Shown: piece by piece, positions 1 to 10,522 of the stretch
Numbering within the stretch: the first letter of the stretch is position 1
Layout: every line of letters begins with the position of its first letter
NCBI GenBank assembly: GCA_018136815.1
Contig: CM030936.1
Location: 454,831 to 518,830, forward strand
Origin: Isochrysis galbana
Taxonomy: Eukaryota > Haptophyta > Isochrysidales > Isochrysidaceae
DNA length: 64,000 nt
Direction: 5' to 3'
Program-made: the position numbers and the translations under genes
The notes under the pieces: model-generated
Databases searched by the model: none
What the model was told of the DNA's origin: nothing
What the model saw: the letters and a program-made list of their open reading frames with translations, nothing else

Positions 1-100
1 GGGGTGGATGGTTCTCGCCCCCCATGAGGGGAGTCGAGAGAGTGGGGGGGGGGCGCGAGGCCCCCCTCCATGGCGACCACTCATAAGATTAGTCAACGTG
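1..100 (-). repeat. Dispersed family A copy (5' part of a retroelement), cut by the window edge
   Basis: About 95 bases here match 18,244-18,340 almost perfectly. Read on the minus strand the family begins with an imperfect hairpin like AACTAAGTTTATACTTRGTT, followed by a GGGGGGCCTCGCGCCCCCC-like block. Related copies lie near 7,760-7,845, 11,568, 18,490-18,835, 33,290-33,365, 42,632, 56,437 and 57,638. The complete copy at 57,638-58,391 has target duplications, which shows that this sequence is the 5' portion of a retroelement. Confidence 0.7.
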
Positions 101-2463
101 TCAACGTGAAAAACTATTGTTATAGTTTTAGCGATGGAGCGCGCGCCGACCGCTCCCCTCTCCCAGCCCCCCGCCGCCACGACGCCCCAACGGGGCCGCC
201 CCAAACCGCCGGAGCCAAAGCGCTCGCAGGCCTCTGCCCCACCAGACACCGACGTCGACATGGCTCCGCCACCCTCGCCTCCTCACCAGCCCCAGAAGCA
301 GGGAACAGGCCGTGCCCTGTTCCCTGCAGAGAAACAGAGCCAGCAACTGGCTCAGCCGCCCAGCTCCACCGTCTCGCCACCCAATCAAGGACTCCCCATG
401 GTGGGTGGCAGCATTGCTGCCACCCCCATGGTGGTAACTCCTACCAGCAGTGCACCCCTCGGGGGCGGGCACTTGACACAACAATCAATCCTTGGAGCTT
501 TTGCTCCCACCAACCAACCAACAACCCATGCGCCCAAGTCGTATGCAGAAGCCACGCATGGGAGCAAACTGAAGGAGCCAGCCCAACAAGCTCTGAAGCA
601 GCCAGCCCAACAACAACCGCAACAGCTGTCGCGCAAGCGGGCCGACCCACAGTCGGATCCCAAAGGGACTCCCACCAACACCACACAACTCGCTCCAATG
701 GAGTTTTATCAAAGCTTCGAAAAGCTAGTGGCACCGCGACTGATGGACATGTTCCACGAAGCCTACCGGACGGGGGCATTACCGGAGGATACATGCTCGG
801 GCGACATAGCTTTGCTCTATAAAAAAGGGGACGCCAGGGACCCGAGGAATTATAGACCAATTACGCTGCTCCAAACGGACTACAAAATCCTCGCCAGGGT
901 CCTAGCTAACAGACTTAAAAAGACGATACATACGATTATCTCTAAGGAGCAAGTGGGCTTCGTGCCTAGGAGGATGATAGGCGAAGCCACCCACCTCCTA
1001 AAACTAGTGCAAGCGTACCTAGACGACACAGAAGAAGAGGGCCTAGCCCTGGCGATAGACTGGGAAAAAGCCTTCGATAGAGTCAGTTGGGATTATTATC
1101 ATAAAGCGATACAAGCGCTGGGCTTCGGCCCTGGTTACTCTAGATGGCTAGCGCTATTAACCAACACGGATTCACTCCCGATCAGATGGATCAAGGCTAA
1201 CGGCAGACGCAGCAATCCCTTCACGATACATTGCGGCATGCCCCAAGGATGCCCGCTATCGCCCCTAGCCTTTCTCCTAGTGGCCGAAGGCCTAACACGT
1301 CTAGTAAACGCCGACCCGGAGATGAAAGGAATCAGGATAGGACCTAGAGAGTTGAGGCTTTCGCAGTTTGCGGATGACACGCAAATTTTAGCAAACTCCT
1401 TCGAGTCATTGGAGAGGGCGATGCACATTCTAGAAAGCTATGGAACCGCCACCGGGGCTAAAGTGAACAAAAGCAAGAGCATACTAATACGAATGGGATC
1501 ACTTACGGGAGCGCAGGTCCCCGAGACGCTAGCTTATCTTAAAACGCTCGGCGAAGGCGAATTTGCGACCATACTAGGAGTCCCATTCTGGGAAGGAACA
1601 GACAATGACTCCTTCTGGGAGAAGCTATACGCCAAGCTTAAAAAGAAAGTCGCAACGTGGAGGGGAATGACGAGTCTCTCCATTCATGGAAGGACCCTAC
1701 TAGTGAACTTCATAATATACGGGACGCCGAGATATTGGCTGTCCACGTCCACCCCGCCGGCGTGGTTCATGGAGGCCATAGATTCTGACGTTCAAACAAT
1801 ACTATGGGATAGATCTCCCCAACTACAGGCGGACGAGTTAGGTTCCTCGCACGAGGGTATAAAATGGATAACTCTTCCGGCGTACCCGAGAGTTGGGACG
1901 AGAGAAGACGGGCCCCTATTGGGTGTCGGACTACTCCCCATGGCCGAACACACGCGAGCGCTTCAAGCGATATGGATAGCCCGCTACCTAAACCCGTCAA
2001 CGGCGGAATGGAAAACTGTCGTAGACCAATGGTTCTGCCGCACCCCCTTAGGGCGCGCGGCGGTCTTCGCGAAGGTCGACGTGAAGAGCCTCACGGCTAG
2101 CATTCGTGGTAATAGCACGCTCCCGGCTTTTTGGAAGCTTGCGCTCGAGAACTTTAGACGGATTAACTTCCATAGGGAAACAAACACACGGGATAAGTCG
2201 GGGCTGAGACCGCCGCCCACTCGGAGACACAGGAGGAAGGGGGGGAATGGTCACCGGGGGGAGGCGCGGGCCACCGGACCATATCTAAGCCCTTCACCCC
2301 TATCCCCCTAGTAGTGCACGGGGGGAGTCGCCTTATGGCGGGGGGAGAAGGGCCGGGGGAGTGGGAGTGTAGAAAGTTTTCCTACGTGAGTAGAAAGTAG
2401 AGGGTCCACGGCCGCGTGTGCGGTGAGACTATTAAAAGGTTTAATTTAATTTAATTTAAATAA
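101..2463 (+). mobile_element. Internally deleted L1-like non-LTR retrotransposon
   Basis: It contains one long reading frame with a reverse transcriptase core, then a 3' untranslated tail ending in an AT-rich repeat (TTTAA units, 2,440-2,460). The 3' segment from 2,192 is nearly identical to 58,136-58,383 and related to 59,092-59,350, so it is the family's 3' end. A 5' segment around the start codon recurs on the minus strand at 34,383-34,460. Compared with the related fragment at 7,818-8,789, the element lacks the C-terminal region after the RT domain, and no endonuclease domain is visible before the RT. The exact 5' boundary is not resolved. Confidence 0.8.
134..2311 (+). CDS. LINE fusion ORF: Pro/Gln-rich ORF1-like N-terminus joined to reverse transcriptase
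   Basis: The 725-aa product begins with about 190 residues rich in Pro, Gln and Ala, containing SYAEATHG, a motif style seen in LINE ORF1 proteins. It then enters an L1/Tx1-like reverse transcriptase in frame: PMEFYQSF, the YRPITLL block near residue 240, the DWEKAFDRV block, GMPQGCPLSPL, and the catalytic FADD at residues 412-415. After the RT comes the conserved WFCRTPLGRAAVF block, then an abrupt change at DKSGLRPPP, where the reading frame enters what is elsewhere the 3' untranslated tail. No apurinic endonuclease domain is seen. RT motifs look intact, but the missing EN and C-terminal regions make autonomous activity unlikely. ATG at 134 is the first in frame. Confidence 0.8.
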   Translation: MERAPTAPLSQPPAATTPQRGRPKPPEPKRSQASAPPDTDVDMAPPPSPPHQPQKQGTGRALFPAEKQSQQLAQPPSSTVSPPNQGLPMVGGSIAATPMVVTPTSSAPLGGGHLTQQSILGAFAPTNQPTTHAPKSYAEATHGSKLKEPAQQALKQPAQQQPQQLSRKRADPQSDPKGTPTNTTQLAPMEFYQSFEKLVAPRLMDMFHEAYRTGALPEDTCSGDIALLYKKGDARDPRNYRPITLLQTDYKILARVLANRLKKTIHTIISKEQVGFVPRRMIGEATHLLKLVQAYLDDTEEEGLALAIDWEKAFDRVSWDYYHKAIQALGFGPGYSRWLALLTNTDSLPIRWIKANGRRSNPFTIHCGMPQGCPLSPLAFLLVAEGLTRLVNADPEMKGIRIGPRELRLSQFADDTQILANSFESLERAMHILESYGTATGAKVNKSKSILIRMGSLTGAQVPETLAYLKTLGEGEFATILGVPFWEGTDNDSFWEKLYAKLKKKVATWRGMTSLSIHGRTLLVNFIIYGTPRYWLSTSTPPAWFMEAIDSDVQTILWDRSPQLQADELGSSHEGIKWITLPAYPRVGTREDGPLLGVGLLPMAEHTRALQAIWIARYLNPSTAEWKTVVDQWFCRTPLGRAAVFAKVDVKSLTASIRGNSTLPAFWKLALENFRRINFHRETNTRDKSGLRPPPTRRHRRKGGNGHRGEARATGPYLSPSPLSP

Positions 2464-2691
2464 ATGCTAGTCTAGCAGCTGCGATTAGCTCGTGGAGGGT
2501 CGCTATTGCGAGGTCGAGAGAGAGGAGGGAGCGGTCTAAATCAGCCGCCCTAGGACGAGAGCACCTACACCTACACCTCACTGTGTAGAGCCGTGCTTTC
2601 GTCGTAAGTTGTCGTGCCCAAGCCCATTTGGCAGATTGAAGGGATCGCGCGCAGCAATTCAACTCTCGAATGCTGATATGTGCCGGACAGG
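2464..2691. other. Intergenic spacer, no feature seen
   Basis: A short gap between the LINE tail and the stop codon of the minus-strand prolyl isomerase gene. It probably holds that gene's 3' untranslated region. No RNA or repeat is recognised. Confidence 0.4.
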
Positions 2692-5600
2692 TCAGCCTGT
2701 TCTAAGGATGAGATGCACTCCTGAGGGGGTCACGACGCAGTCGCTCAACTGGCCAACTTCTAGTGCCAATACGGCTTCTTCGAACTCAGGTTGCATGTAG
2801 CCCGCACCAAACCAGCCAAGATCACCCCCAAACTTGGCGGTATCGCAATCGGAATGGCGCATGGCTAGCTCTTCCATCGTCGCCTCTCCCCTCTCAATCT
2901 GCGCCCGGAACCCTCGCAACGTGGCAGCGGTGGCCGACTCGCTCCGCTTGCGGATGTCGACGCCGTCCGGGTCCCTCCACGACGCGAGGCGCCGCGAAGC
3001 ATTGTTCTTGAGTAGGATGTGCGACGCCCGTGCGATGGCTGGCGGCGCGACGCGCGAGTTGAGGGCGTCGCGCCAAGTATCGCGGTCTGCGGCGTCGGCT
3101 AGGCTGAGCGAGAACACTTCTCCGTTGGAATCGCTGATCGAGAGCTCAAAGCTGCGATAGTGCGGGACGAGTGGCGCGACGTCGGCGACGCGCTTTCGTT
3201 GGGGAGTTGCGGGGCCGATGCGGCACCACCCAAAGTGGGGAGCGACGCTCAAAGACCACCAAAAGGGCGACTTGCAAATGCTTGACCAGCGAGCGCGCCC
3301 GATGCACATAGCAGCTGCAGGCGCACCCGTCAGCATCCTCGTCGTCCACGTCTGTTGCGTCGCAAGCATGTAGCAGCAAGGCCTCAGAGGGCGGCTCACG
3401 CGCGCCTCCAGGGGGATCGTAGAGGAGCAGAATCTGTCACATGCACGCACGATGGCGGTCATGAGGATGGTGCGGCGCCCATGAGGCTCATCTGAACAAA
3501 CGGTTAGGCGCGCAGCCCGCCGACTAGTGCACGTATGCACAAGACGCTCGGCGGAGTGAGGCAGCGAGGGACTCGAAAAGGCGATGCCGGCGCGCTCGAT
3601 CGCACCTGCCCCCGGAGCTCAGCAATGTACATGCCATACCCATCTCCCTCCCACACACGGCAAGCACCGCGGTGGCTAGGCTCTGCCGTCAGCGACACAA
3701 AAGCCTGCGCTGTGAGCATGAGTAGGTTGCGCGTGCGCTCGTCTTCCATGAGCAGCAGCAGCTCTGCGGCCTCGTCATCTGTGGGGCTCCCCGCGTTTGC
3801 GTCGGGCCGCGCGCCCTCGCGGCTGGGGTCCCAACGAAGAACCGCGCCGCGTGCGGATTGCCGATTCGCGTGGAAGGAGGCGTCCGCCCACGTCGCTGCG
3901 ATGCGATGGTGCACAGCAGGATCGGTGGCCGACTGTTGCGACTGCACAACCACACCTTGGCTCTTTAGCGCGAGGGTGCAGGTCTCGCCGTCAGAACGGC
4001 TTACGCTAAAATATGCCTCGCCCGCTAGGATGTAGCCCTTCAGCTCGTCACGATCTTCCACAGGCAGGCGCACCTGGGAGCCGGAGAGCGGGGTAGGGGA
4101 GGGCGGGGGCAGAGCATGGGTGACGACGAGCCGCGGCATGCAGAAGGAGGGTCCGGAGCAGCGCGCGGCAGCAGTCTTCGTGGCTAGCAGCGCGGAGCAA
4201 TGGAGGCTGGTGTGCGCACTGCGGTGGCGGTTGCCTCGGTCGCCCCCTCAAGCAACCGGCCTGTGGAGCTTGTGCATCGCCACTCGGCAAAGAGGAAGCA
4301 GCCGACGTCGTCTGCCGCGAGCTTATGCTGTAAGCCTGACGTTGCGGGCAAACGAGCAAGGGTGGTTGCCACCCGCCGCCCATGTGCATGCCGGGGGTTC
4401 AGGAGGTGCGGAGGTCGCGCGCCGCAGGGCACCAGCTGCTGCTCACCCATCGAGCCCTCCACGGGATCCCAGCTCGCGCCGTCGGGCGATCGGTGCCACT
4501 GCGCCGCAAAATTCGTCACGGAAAGGCTTAACTCGTCGGAAAGCTCGATGGTGAGGCAAGATCCGAGGCACGTTTCGCCAACCAGCCGTGCCACTAGGGT
4601 CTCATCGCCGTCAAGCCTGTCAGATGCTTGCATCCCGTCCACCCCAGCCTCATCCTCCGCCACCGTGTTTGGTAGCGTGCGCGTAGCGAGCGCATCTGCC
4701 CCAGAACGAGGGTGCGTGATGGCGGTCATGGCCTCTGTGTCGGCCACCTCGGATACTGTGTCGCTATCGGTGTTCAAGAGTGGCGATGGCGCAAGATGCC
4801 TCATCGCAAGCGGTGCCTCATCAGCAGCCTCGAAGGCTCCGTCGGGATCCTCTTCGTCGGCGCTCATGTCCTCTGTCATGCCGTCGGAGACGCTTGCACT
4901 ACACTCGTTGGCCGACCTTGCACTAACCGATCGTGCGGGCATTTGGGGCACGAGCGTCTCGCTTGCACCCGGGAGAGCCTTGACGGTGTGCACGAGCGAG
5001 GCGTCGGCCAGCGCATCGTCCGCCGCCCCGTCGGCCGAGCCGGAAGCAACCGCCGCGTCTCCCCGACCCGACAGCCCGGTGTTTGCAGCCGTTGCCTCCC
5101 CATTCGCAGCGTGTGCCTGAGTCACCGCCTCCGCTCTCCCTCCGGAATTCGCGCTGCCACTTTCTGATCTTGCCGCCTCGCTGGATTGCCTCTCCGCCTC
5201 CAACTGCTCCACTGCCTCTATCGCCGCGCGCGCGGCCGCTTCCATAGCCGCAAGATCAAGCTTGCTATCCGGCGCTGCAGACCCGTCCTGCTCTACTGAT
5301 GTAGCCGAAATGCCGCTCAGTCCCAAGTTGCCAGGGGCAGTGGTGGTGTTAACGCAAGGCGATGCAGTGTGATGCCCCATCTCGCCGTCGAGATTGGCAG
5401 CCTTGGCGCCAGTATCGATTAGACCGCGCTTTGCAGCATTCAACGCTACTCTATCGAGCCCAAACTCAACGCATCCACTGGCGACGGTAAGAGACGTGAT
5501 GAACGGAGGACCACAGGGCGGGGATAACGATTCGACGTAGCTCCTCGCAGGCGCCTGCACCTCAGGTGCCAACGGCTTCGAGCCACATCTCAGTTCGTCG

Positions 5601-6477
5601 AGGCGGATGGAGAGACTGACGCAGATATAGCCATACCCGAGGACGCGCACCGTCACGTCCTGCTGGCCGAGGCGAGGTAATGTGAATCGCTGGGCGCACC
5701 CTCGGGCGCCGTCTCATAGGGCAACGTGCGTGCATAGCAGCTCCCTCCCTGATTCCATTGCCCTTTCCCTTTCTAATCCCCGCTCTCTTGCTCCATGCCG
5801 CCCTTTCCACCTCCGTTCCCGTTCTTTTCCCCCACTTCGTCGCTCTGCTATTCACCACTCCTCCTTCTCTTTCTCCTCCTGCACCTGCAACCCCTCACCT
5901 ATCGTTGGGTTCGTCGGACCCCTCCAGCTGCTACCTCTCCCCTCTGTGTTTGTCCCTACTCTCATTCTCTTTCTCGGTTTCTTCGTCTGGCTTGCTCGCT
6001 TTCTTGCTTGCTCCGTACCGCCTTCTCCTGACCTCTTCCCCTGAAACCTCCTTGACCCAGCCTTGCTGCATGCCTACATGTCTGCCTCTTGCCAACCTCT
6101 CCTTCCCTCCCTCCCTCTTGCTCCCCCCTGGCCCCCTGGCCCCGCCCCTCCCCCTCTTCTCCCCTCCTCCCTTCTCTCCTCCGCGTTTGGACTCCCCCCC
6201 CCCACCCACCCACCCACCACCACCACACCACCACACCACACACACAGATAGCCCCCCCCCCACATACACACACAGCGGGCTCTTGGGCAGCGCTCGCCTG
6301 CTCTCCGACCACCAGCTGACGTGCACCGATGTGCACGCGCGCGAGGTGCTCGCCGCTCTCAGAAGTGAGTGTGAGGACGCAGCCGTCGGCTACCAGCGCC
6401 ACCGAACCACGCGCCGCGCCCACGCCCCGCGAGCGCACCCAGCGCAGCGAGCGCAGCGACGCCGACGCCGTCGGCAT
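2692..6477 (-). CDS. Multidomain protein with PH-like segments and a C-terminal Pin1-type parvulin prolyl isomerase
   Basis: Four exons are proposed: 6477-6274, 5659-4220, 4073-3606 and 3351-2692. All join in phase 0 at GT-AG borders and give about 923 aa. The last ~115 residues are a clear Pin1-class parvulin: ASHILLKN, the basic SRRLASWRDP loop that binds phosphate in Pin1, HSDCDTAKFGGDLGWF, MQPEFEEAV and a terminal SGVHLILRTG. Such enzymes isomerise phospho-Ser/Thr-Pro bonds. Just before it, FELSISDSNGEVFSLSLADAADRDTWRDAL has the strand plus Trp-containing helix typical of the end of a PH domain. Exon 2 is mostly acidic, Ala/Ser-rich low complexity. No WW domain is seen, unlike human Pin1. 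The ATG at 6477 was chosen because exon 1 then reads cleanly to a donor at 6273. The exon 1 join and the 4,219 donor are the least certain parts. Confidence 0.75.
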
Positions 6478-6549
6478 CGCCCCTCCCGCCAAAATCGCGG
6501 CACGCCGCGCGGGAGAGGAAGAAAGAGGAGAGTACAGTACTACTATCTG

Positions 6550-7385
6550 ATTTTTCTATTGTAGACGTGTCAGTTCTACTGTTCTACTGCCGGTGTGACA
6601 ACGTCGTCGTTTACCCCGTCGCTAAAGTGCGCTAGCCGATTGATGAAGTCGCATCCCGTCGAAAGAGGACCAGGCGGTAGTTTTTTTTTACTTAATTGTG
6701 GGCGTCCGCTCGAGCGCCAGCGCGGAAACGTGAAACGTGCGTGCGCATATGCACGTCGCACGTCGTGCGTTCACGCGTTCACTCTTTCCGATGGGGGGGG
6801 GGGGGGCGTGCAGACGCCGTGCGTGCGCGCATAGCAAGGCACCCAATGCATACAATTACGTAAAAGGGCAATACAATACTAAGTTTCTCACTGGACATGT
6901 GTGATGAGTTGCAATCACCCAGGTGCACGCCGTGCGTAGTGCATCGGGTCCCCCGCGGGGACGCCGTGCGTGCGCACAACAACTTTTCGCCTATGGTGCC
7001 GGGGTTTCGTCAGATGCGCATTGAAGTTTTCCGCAGACGCACGCCGCAGACGCCGTGCGTGCGCATAGCGACTTTTTCTACATGGTGCCCCTGTGGTACC
7101 CAAGACACACAAAAATTACGTAAACATGCAAACAACATGAAGTTTTTCATGGGACATATGTGATGAATTGCAATCACCCAGGTGCACGCCGTGCGTGCGT
7201 AATGCGATGTGCATCGGGTCCCCCCACGGGGACGCCGTGCGTGCGCAGCACAACAACTTTTTCTCCTCCTATGGAGGTGCACGCCGTGCGTTCATGCGTT
7301 CACTCTTTCCGCGGGGGAACTCTGGGCGCGCAGTGCCGGAGGAACCCAAGGGCACCCCCCCCCTGGGACCGGTGGTTTATTAAAG
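6550..7385. repeat. Degenerate tandem duplication (~258-bp unit) rich in a GCCGTGCGTGCGC motif
   Basis: The stretch around 6,840-6,970 (ACGTAAAAG, ATGTGTGATGAGTTGCAATC, then a GTGCACGCCGTGCG motif and a GCATCGGGTCCCCC block) recurs about 258 bases later at 7,095-7,235. The short motif GACGCCGTGCGTGCGC recurs five or more times. There is no convincing reading frame. A poly-G run lies near 6,795. Confidence 0.6.
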
Positions 7386-7760
7386 TTAAATTGTATGGTG
7401 AGAACATTCACGTAAACAGATGAACTGCCTCTCGGTCATCGGCCCTCCCCACCCCACCCAGTGTGACTCAAGAAAAAAACTTCTTAATAATCTCGCCGCG
7501 CGCGCGACCCTGCACAGCCTCCCTGCAGCCACGCCCGCTTCCCTTATCACCCCTCCACCTGCCTGCCATGCGGCTCGTTCGTCCCCTCGTGCTCTACCTA
7601 GGGGCTGGGAGTAGTAGGTTTCCAGTGGCAGATGGTGGTGTACCGGTCCTCGATGGTTTAGCACTCTCCTTCCTCTTGCGCCATCGATCGGGCTACCGGC
7701 TGTTTCGTTATTCTTCCTTGCGCTGGGCGCCGGGCACCTGAGGTCCAGTGTGTGTCTGTA
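7386..7760. other. Region without a supported gene
   Basis: Open frames on both strands are short and low in complexity. This probably is repeat-derived DNA between the tandem duplication and the family A copy. No RNA or conserved domain is seen. Confidence 0.3.
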
Positions 7761-7845
7761 CCCCGGGGGGTGTCCGCGATGGAGAGAGGGGGGCGCGAGG
7801 CCCCCATTGACCCCCACTTATAAAAGTAGGTTCTTGTTGGATTTG
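7760..7845 (-). repeat. Family A copy inserted in LINE sequence
   Basis: Read on the minus strand it runs from an AACCTACTTTTATAAGTGG start into GGGGGCCTCGCGCCCCCC. The same start and block recur at 56,437-56,500 on the plus strand. It abuts the end of the LINE open frame, so the last codons of that frame lie in the repeat's terminus. Confidence 0.6.
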
Positions 7846-8789
7846 TATCCTTCCCCCCACTTCGCCGGTGGGGATGGGTCTAGGTTTGGTGGCGCGCTTC
7901 GCGCGTGGTCCCCAACAATCGGGGTTCCTGTGTACGAGAGCTCTACGTCGTACCATGTGTTGTTTATGTTGGCGTAGTATTCGCCGTCTTGGGTTATGTG
8001 TATTGTCGTTTTCGGAGTTCCCGCGTCCGGGCGCTCGGCCTCCGTGTCCTCGCTCATACGAGCTACGTCGTCCTCCTGCGACGATGACTCTATTACGTGT
8101 TTTGCGTGGGTTTCTATGTCTTTCCACGATCCTAGGAATTTGTCTCTTGGGATGTATTCTCCTTTAAAATGTATGTACGTGTCGTTGTTTCTTAAGTATT
8201 GTTCACATTCTTCCACGGTGTAACATGCTGTACATGTGAAGTCTTTATATACGTTGTGTATGGCATTGCATTCTAGCTTGCTCCATAGTTTCGCCCATAG
8301 CGGGCTTATGTTTGGGCCGGTATGGGTTGGGTTGCTCCAAATGGGCTGAGACAGGGCTCCTTCCCTGCTCATTTTGGTCGGGGTTAGGTGTAGCGATCTT
8401 ATGTTTGTTAGGGCTTGTTTCCAGAAAGCCGGGAGTTTGCTCGCCCCTTTTATCCCGTCGGTTAATTTGTGTGTAGGTATGTCGGCGACTACAGCGGCTC
8501 TTCCTAGATGTGTGCGACAAAACCACGTGTCCAGTATTTGTTTCCACTGGGCTTGTCTGGCGTCCAGGTAGTTCAGTATCCATTTGGCTTGAAGCGCTTT
8601 TATGTGGTTTTTCCAGTCCAGGAGGCCCAGTCCAAGGTGGGGCCCCTCCGTCGCTTCTCCCTTCAGTGGTATTTCCGGGTGTTTAACCCATTGAAGCTTG
8701 CGTCCGGTCCTTTGGTTTGTCCACAGCACTCTATCCACCGATTGTTTTATCGCCTTGTCACGAGACTGCATGTCGCCGCCAAAGTTCAT
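7818..8789 (-). pseudogene. LINE ORF2 C-terminal fragment (5'-truncated)
   Basis: The 323-aa frame is homologous to the post-RT part of the element at 101-2463: LGLGLLDWKNHIKALQAKWI matches LGVGLLPMAEHTRALQAIWI, and DTWFCRTHLGRAAV and LPAFWKQALTNIR match equally well. It continues ~140 residues beyond the point where the first element breaks off, including a Cys-containing stretch (CTACYTVEECEQY), so it shows what that copy has lost. There is no RT domain; the copy begins after it. The frame has no internal stop over 970 bases but is only a fragment. Confidence 0.8.
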
Positions 8790-8839
8790 GACGGAGTCCT
8801 GGCTTCACTGAAGAAAAAACTTCGGACCAGCACCTTCCC

Positions 8840-9404
8840 AGTTGGAAAATTTTTTTATTCAACGCGCGGAAGATGGCGGCGTGCACGGTGTCGCCCGCGG
8901 TCTCGGGCTCGTAGTGGGCCGTAATGGAGCGGAGAGCGAGCGCGCGGGGGTAGGGGTTGCCGACCACGTCGTGGGGACAGGGCAGGTCGAAGCCTGCCAC
9001 CAGCGCCGCCGAGCGGGAAGGAAGAGGAGCCGGCTGGGCGCCGTCGTCGTCCCACTCGGAGTCGGAGGCAGGCGGCAGGCGGTTCAGAGCCCCTGAGCTG
9101 GCCCAGCTGGCCCTCTGGGGGGACCCGAGGGTCCCCTCAGAGGGGGGCCATGGCGCGCGCAGACATCGCACGCCCGTAAGAGAATGAAGAGAACGACGAG
9201 GAAAGCACGACAAAAAATCGACACGATCTGACCCCAAGAAAGGTAAGACTCAAGCCTGTTTACAGTAGGTTTACAGGTCGACACCCGACGCGACTGGCGG
9301 ACACCGCGAAAGCGCGACGCCAGACGAGAACGACCCAAGAGGCGGGGCCGCAGAACAAAAAAGTCAGAGTAAGGTAAGCGACGCGCGCGTTTACGTTTGT
9401 CCGC
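8840..9404 (+). repeat. Retroelement-derived sequence related to family A internal parts
   Basis: It shares short blocks with the 17,469-18,337 and 57,638-58,391 elements: a GGCCATGGCGCGCGC block, and at 9,243-9,265 a 23-base segment starting GTAAG and ending TTACAG that aligns with 58,113-58,135, also 23 bases. Element borders cannot be set by eye. The 3' part (9,370-9,410) has another GTAAG...CCGCAG segment. Confidence 0.45.
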
Positions 9405-9603
9405 AGAGGTAGAACTGACAGGCCCGCCCCAGCCGGCCCCCCACCCGCCTGGCCCGTCGTAGTGCACGCGGGCTCACCCCCCGTAGGGGGGGTAGCGGAA
9501 GCGGGGGTGAGAGTGTGGGGTATAGGCGATGGCGAGTGAGATACCGGAGGGGTGTGAGTCAGTAGCAGCATTGCGGGCGCCTTCAAGAATATTATTTTTT
9601 TTT
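9405..9603 (+). repeat. Dispersed repeat, inverted partner of 11,950-12,175
   Basis: From CCCACCCGCCTGGCCCGTCG through a GTAGTGCACG block, a GAGAGTGTGGGGT(A)TAGGCGATGGCGAGTG block and a TGTGAGTCAGTAGCAG block to CAAGAATATT plus a T-rich tail, it matches the reverse complement of 11,950-12,175. The two lie in opposite orientation about 2.35 kb apart and flank the EF-P gene. The T-rich tail suggests a retroelement end. Confidence 0.65.
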
Positions 9604-10500
9604 TGAGTGAGGGCAACTGGCGCGGCGCGCGGCGCGAGCTGAGCGAGCGGCGCAAACGCGAGCCCGTGCCTCGCGCGTCGTGCATTTGCTCTTTGCTCGG
9701 CCAGGCATGGGGGATGGCAATGGCTGCGGGCCCAGGGGCAGGAGGGCTTCACCTCGCCGCGGCATGGCGCTGGTGCGCGCAGGCTCTGTCTGTGTCTTTC
9801 GTAATCATCCTGCGATCGAGTAAGTATTTGTTATTCAGCCTCTTTATTAACGTGATCTAAGGGGATGTAAGGGCGGTGTCGTGGCAGTGACAGGGTAACC
9901 TAGGATAAGTAGGCGTGTAGCCCGGAAACTTCAGATGTTTTTTTTTATTAACGTGATCTACCCTATCCCCTCTGTGGGACTTTCCTAGTGACCCCCAGCC
10001 AAGCCACGCGCTCTTTCTTGCTCTGCAAGGGTGTTTGTTGTTTTCGCGCGTAGACCCCCACACCCACCCAAATATCCACCAAGTATCCAGAGCACCCAAG
10101 GAAATATCCAGAGATAGCTAGTCCTGCCAAAATTCGCCCAAATATCCAGTAGATGTATCCGGATACTTCTGCCAAGGCCTAGGCCTAGTTAGCCCAGAAA
10201 TCTTCGGATGTTTTTCTTGACCTAAAGTGCGCACTCTCACCCAGCTAGATATGGCTGCACCAATATCACGGCCGTTTGTTCCGCCCTCTAGCTCAAGCTA
10301 CCACGCTACAACAGAGCTGGTGTAGATAGGTGTAGAGGGGGCATATCGCCCGCAAACTCCGCCAGACGCCATACGCAGCGCTGCATGGTAAGTGTGGGCA
10401 CTTGGAAAACATGAGTCCAAGGGGCCCGCGCCACTGACACGCGCGAGTGGAGTGCGTAGAAGGTGGGCAATAAGAATCGTGGGCGTCAGCAAGGGCTTTC
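9604..10500. other. Intergenic DNA with scattered ATATCCA-type repeats, no gene supported
   Basis: Between 9,850 and 10,220 short sequences recur in both orientations: CCCGGAAACTTCAGATGTTTTT and CCCAGAAATCTTCGGATGTT, and runs of AAATATCCA. They resemble the ends of a small decayed transposon. No coding frame or RNA is recognised. Confidence 0.35.
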
Positions 10501-10522
10501 TGCCGCAGAGAGGTGCGTCTTC

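Noticed and set aside
70..860. Additional open frames on both strands across the LINE 5' part
   Set aside because: They are shadows of the high-GC ORF1-like region; the frame leading into the RT domain is the only one with homology.
5758..6564. Plus-strand 268-aa Pro/Ser-rich frame
   Set aside because: It is antisense to a purine-rich intron and exon 1 of the minus-strand isomerase gene and consists of low-complexity sequence.
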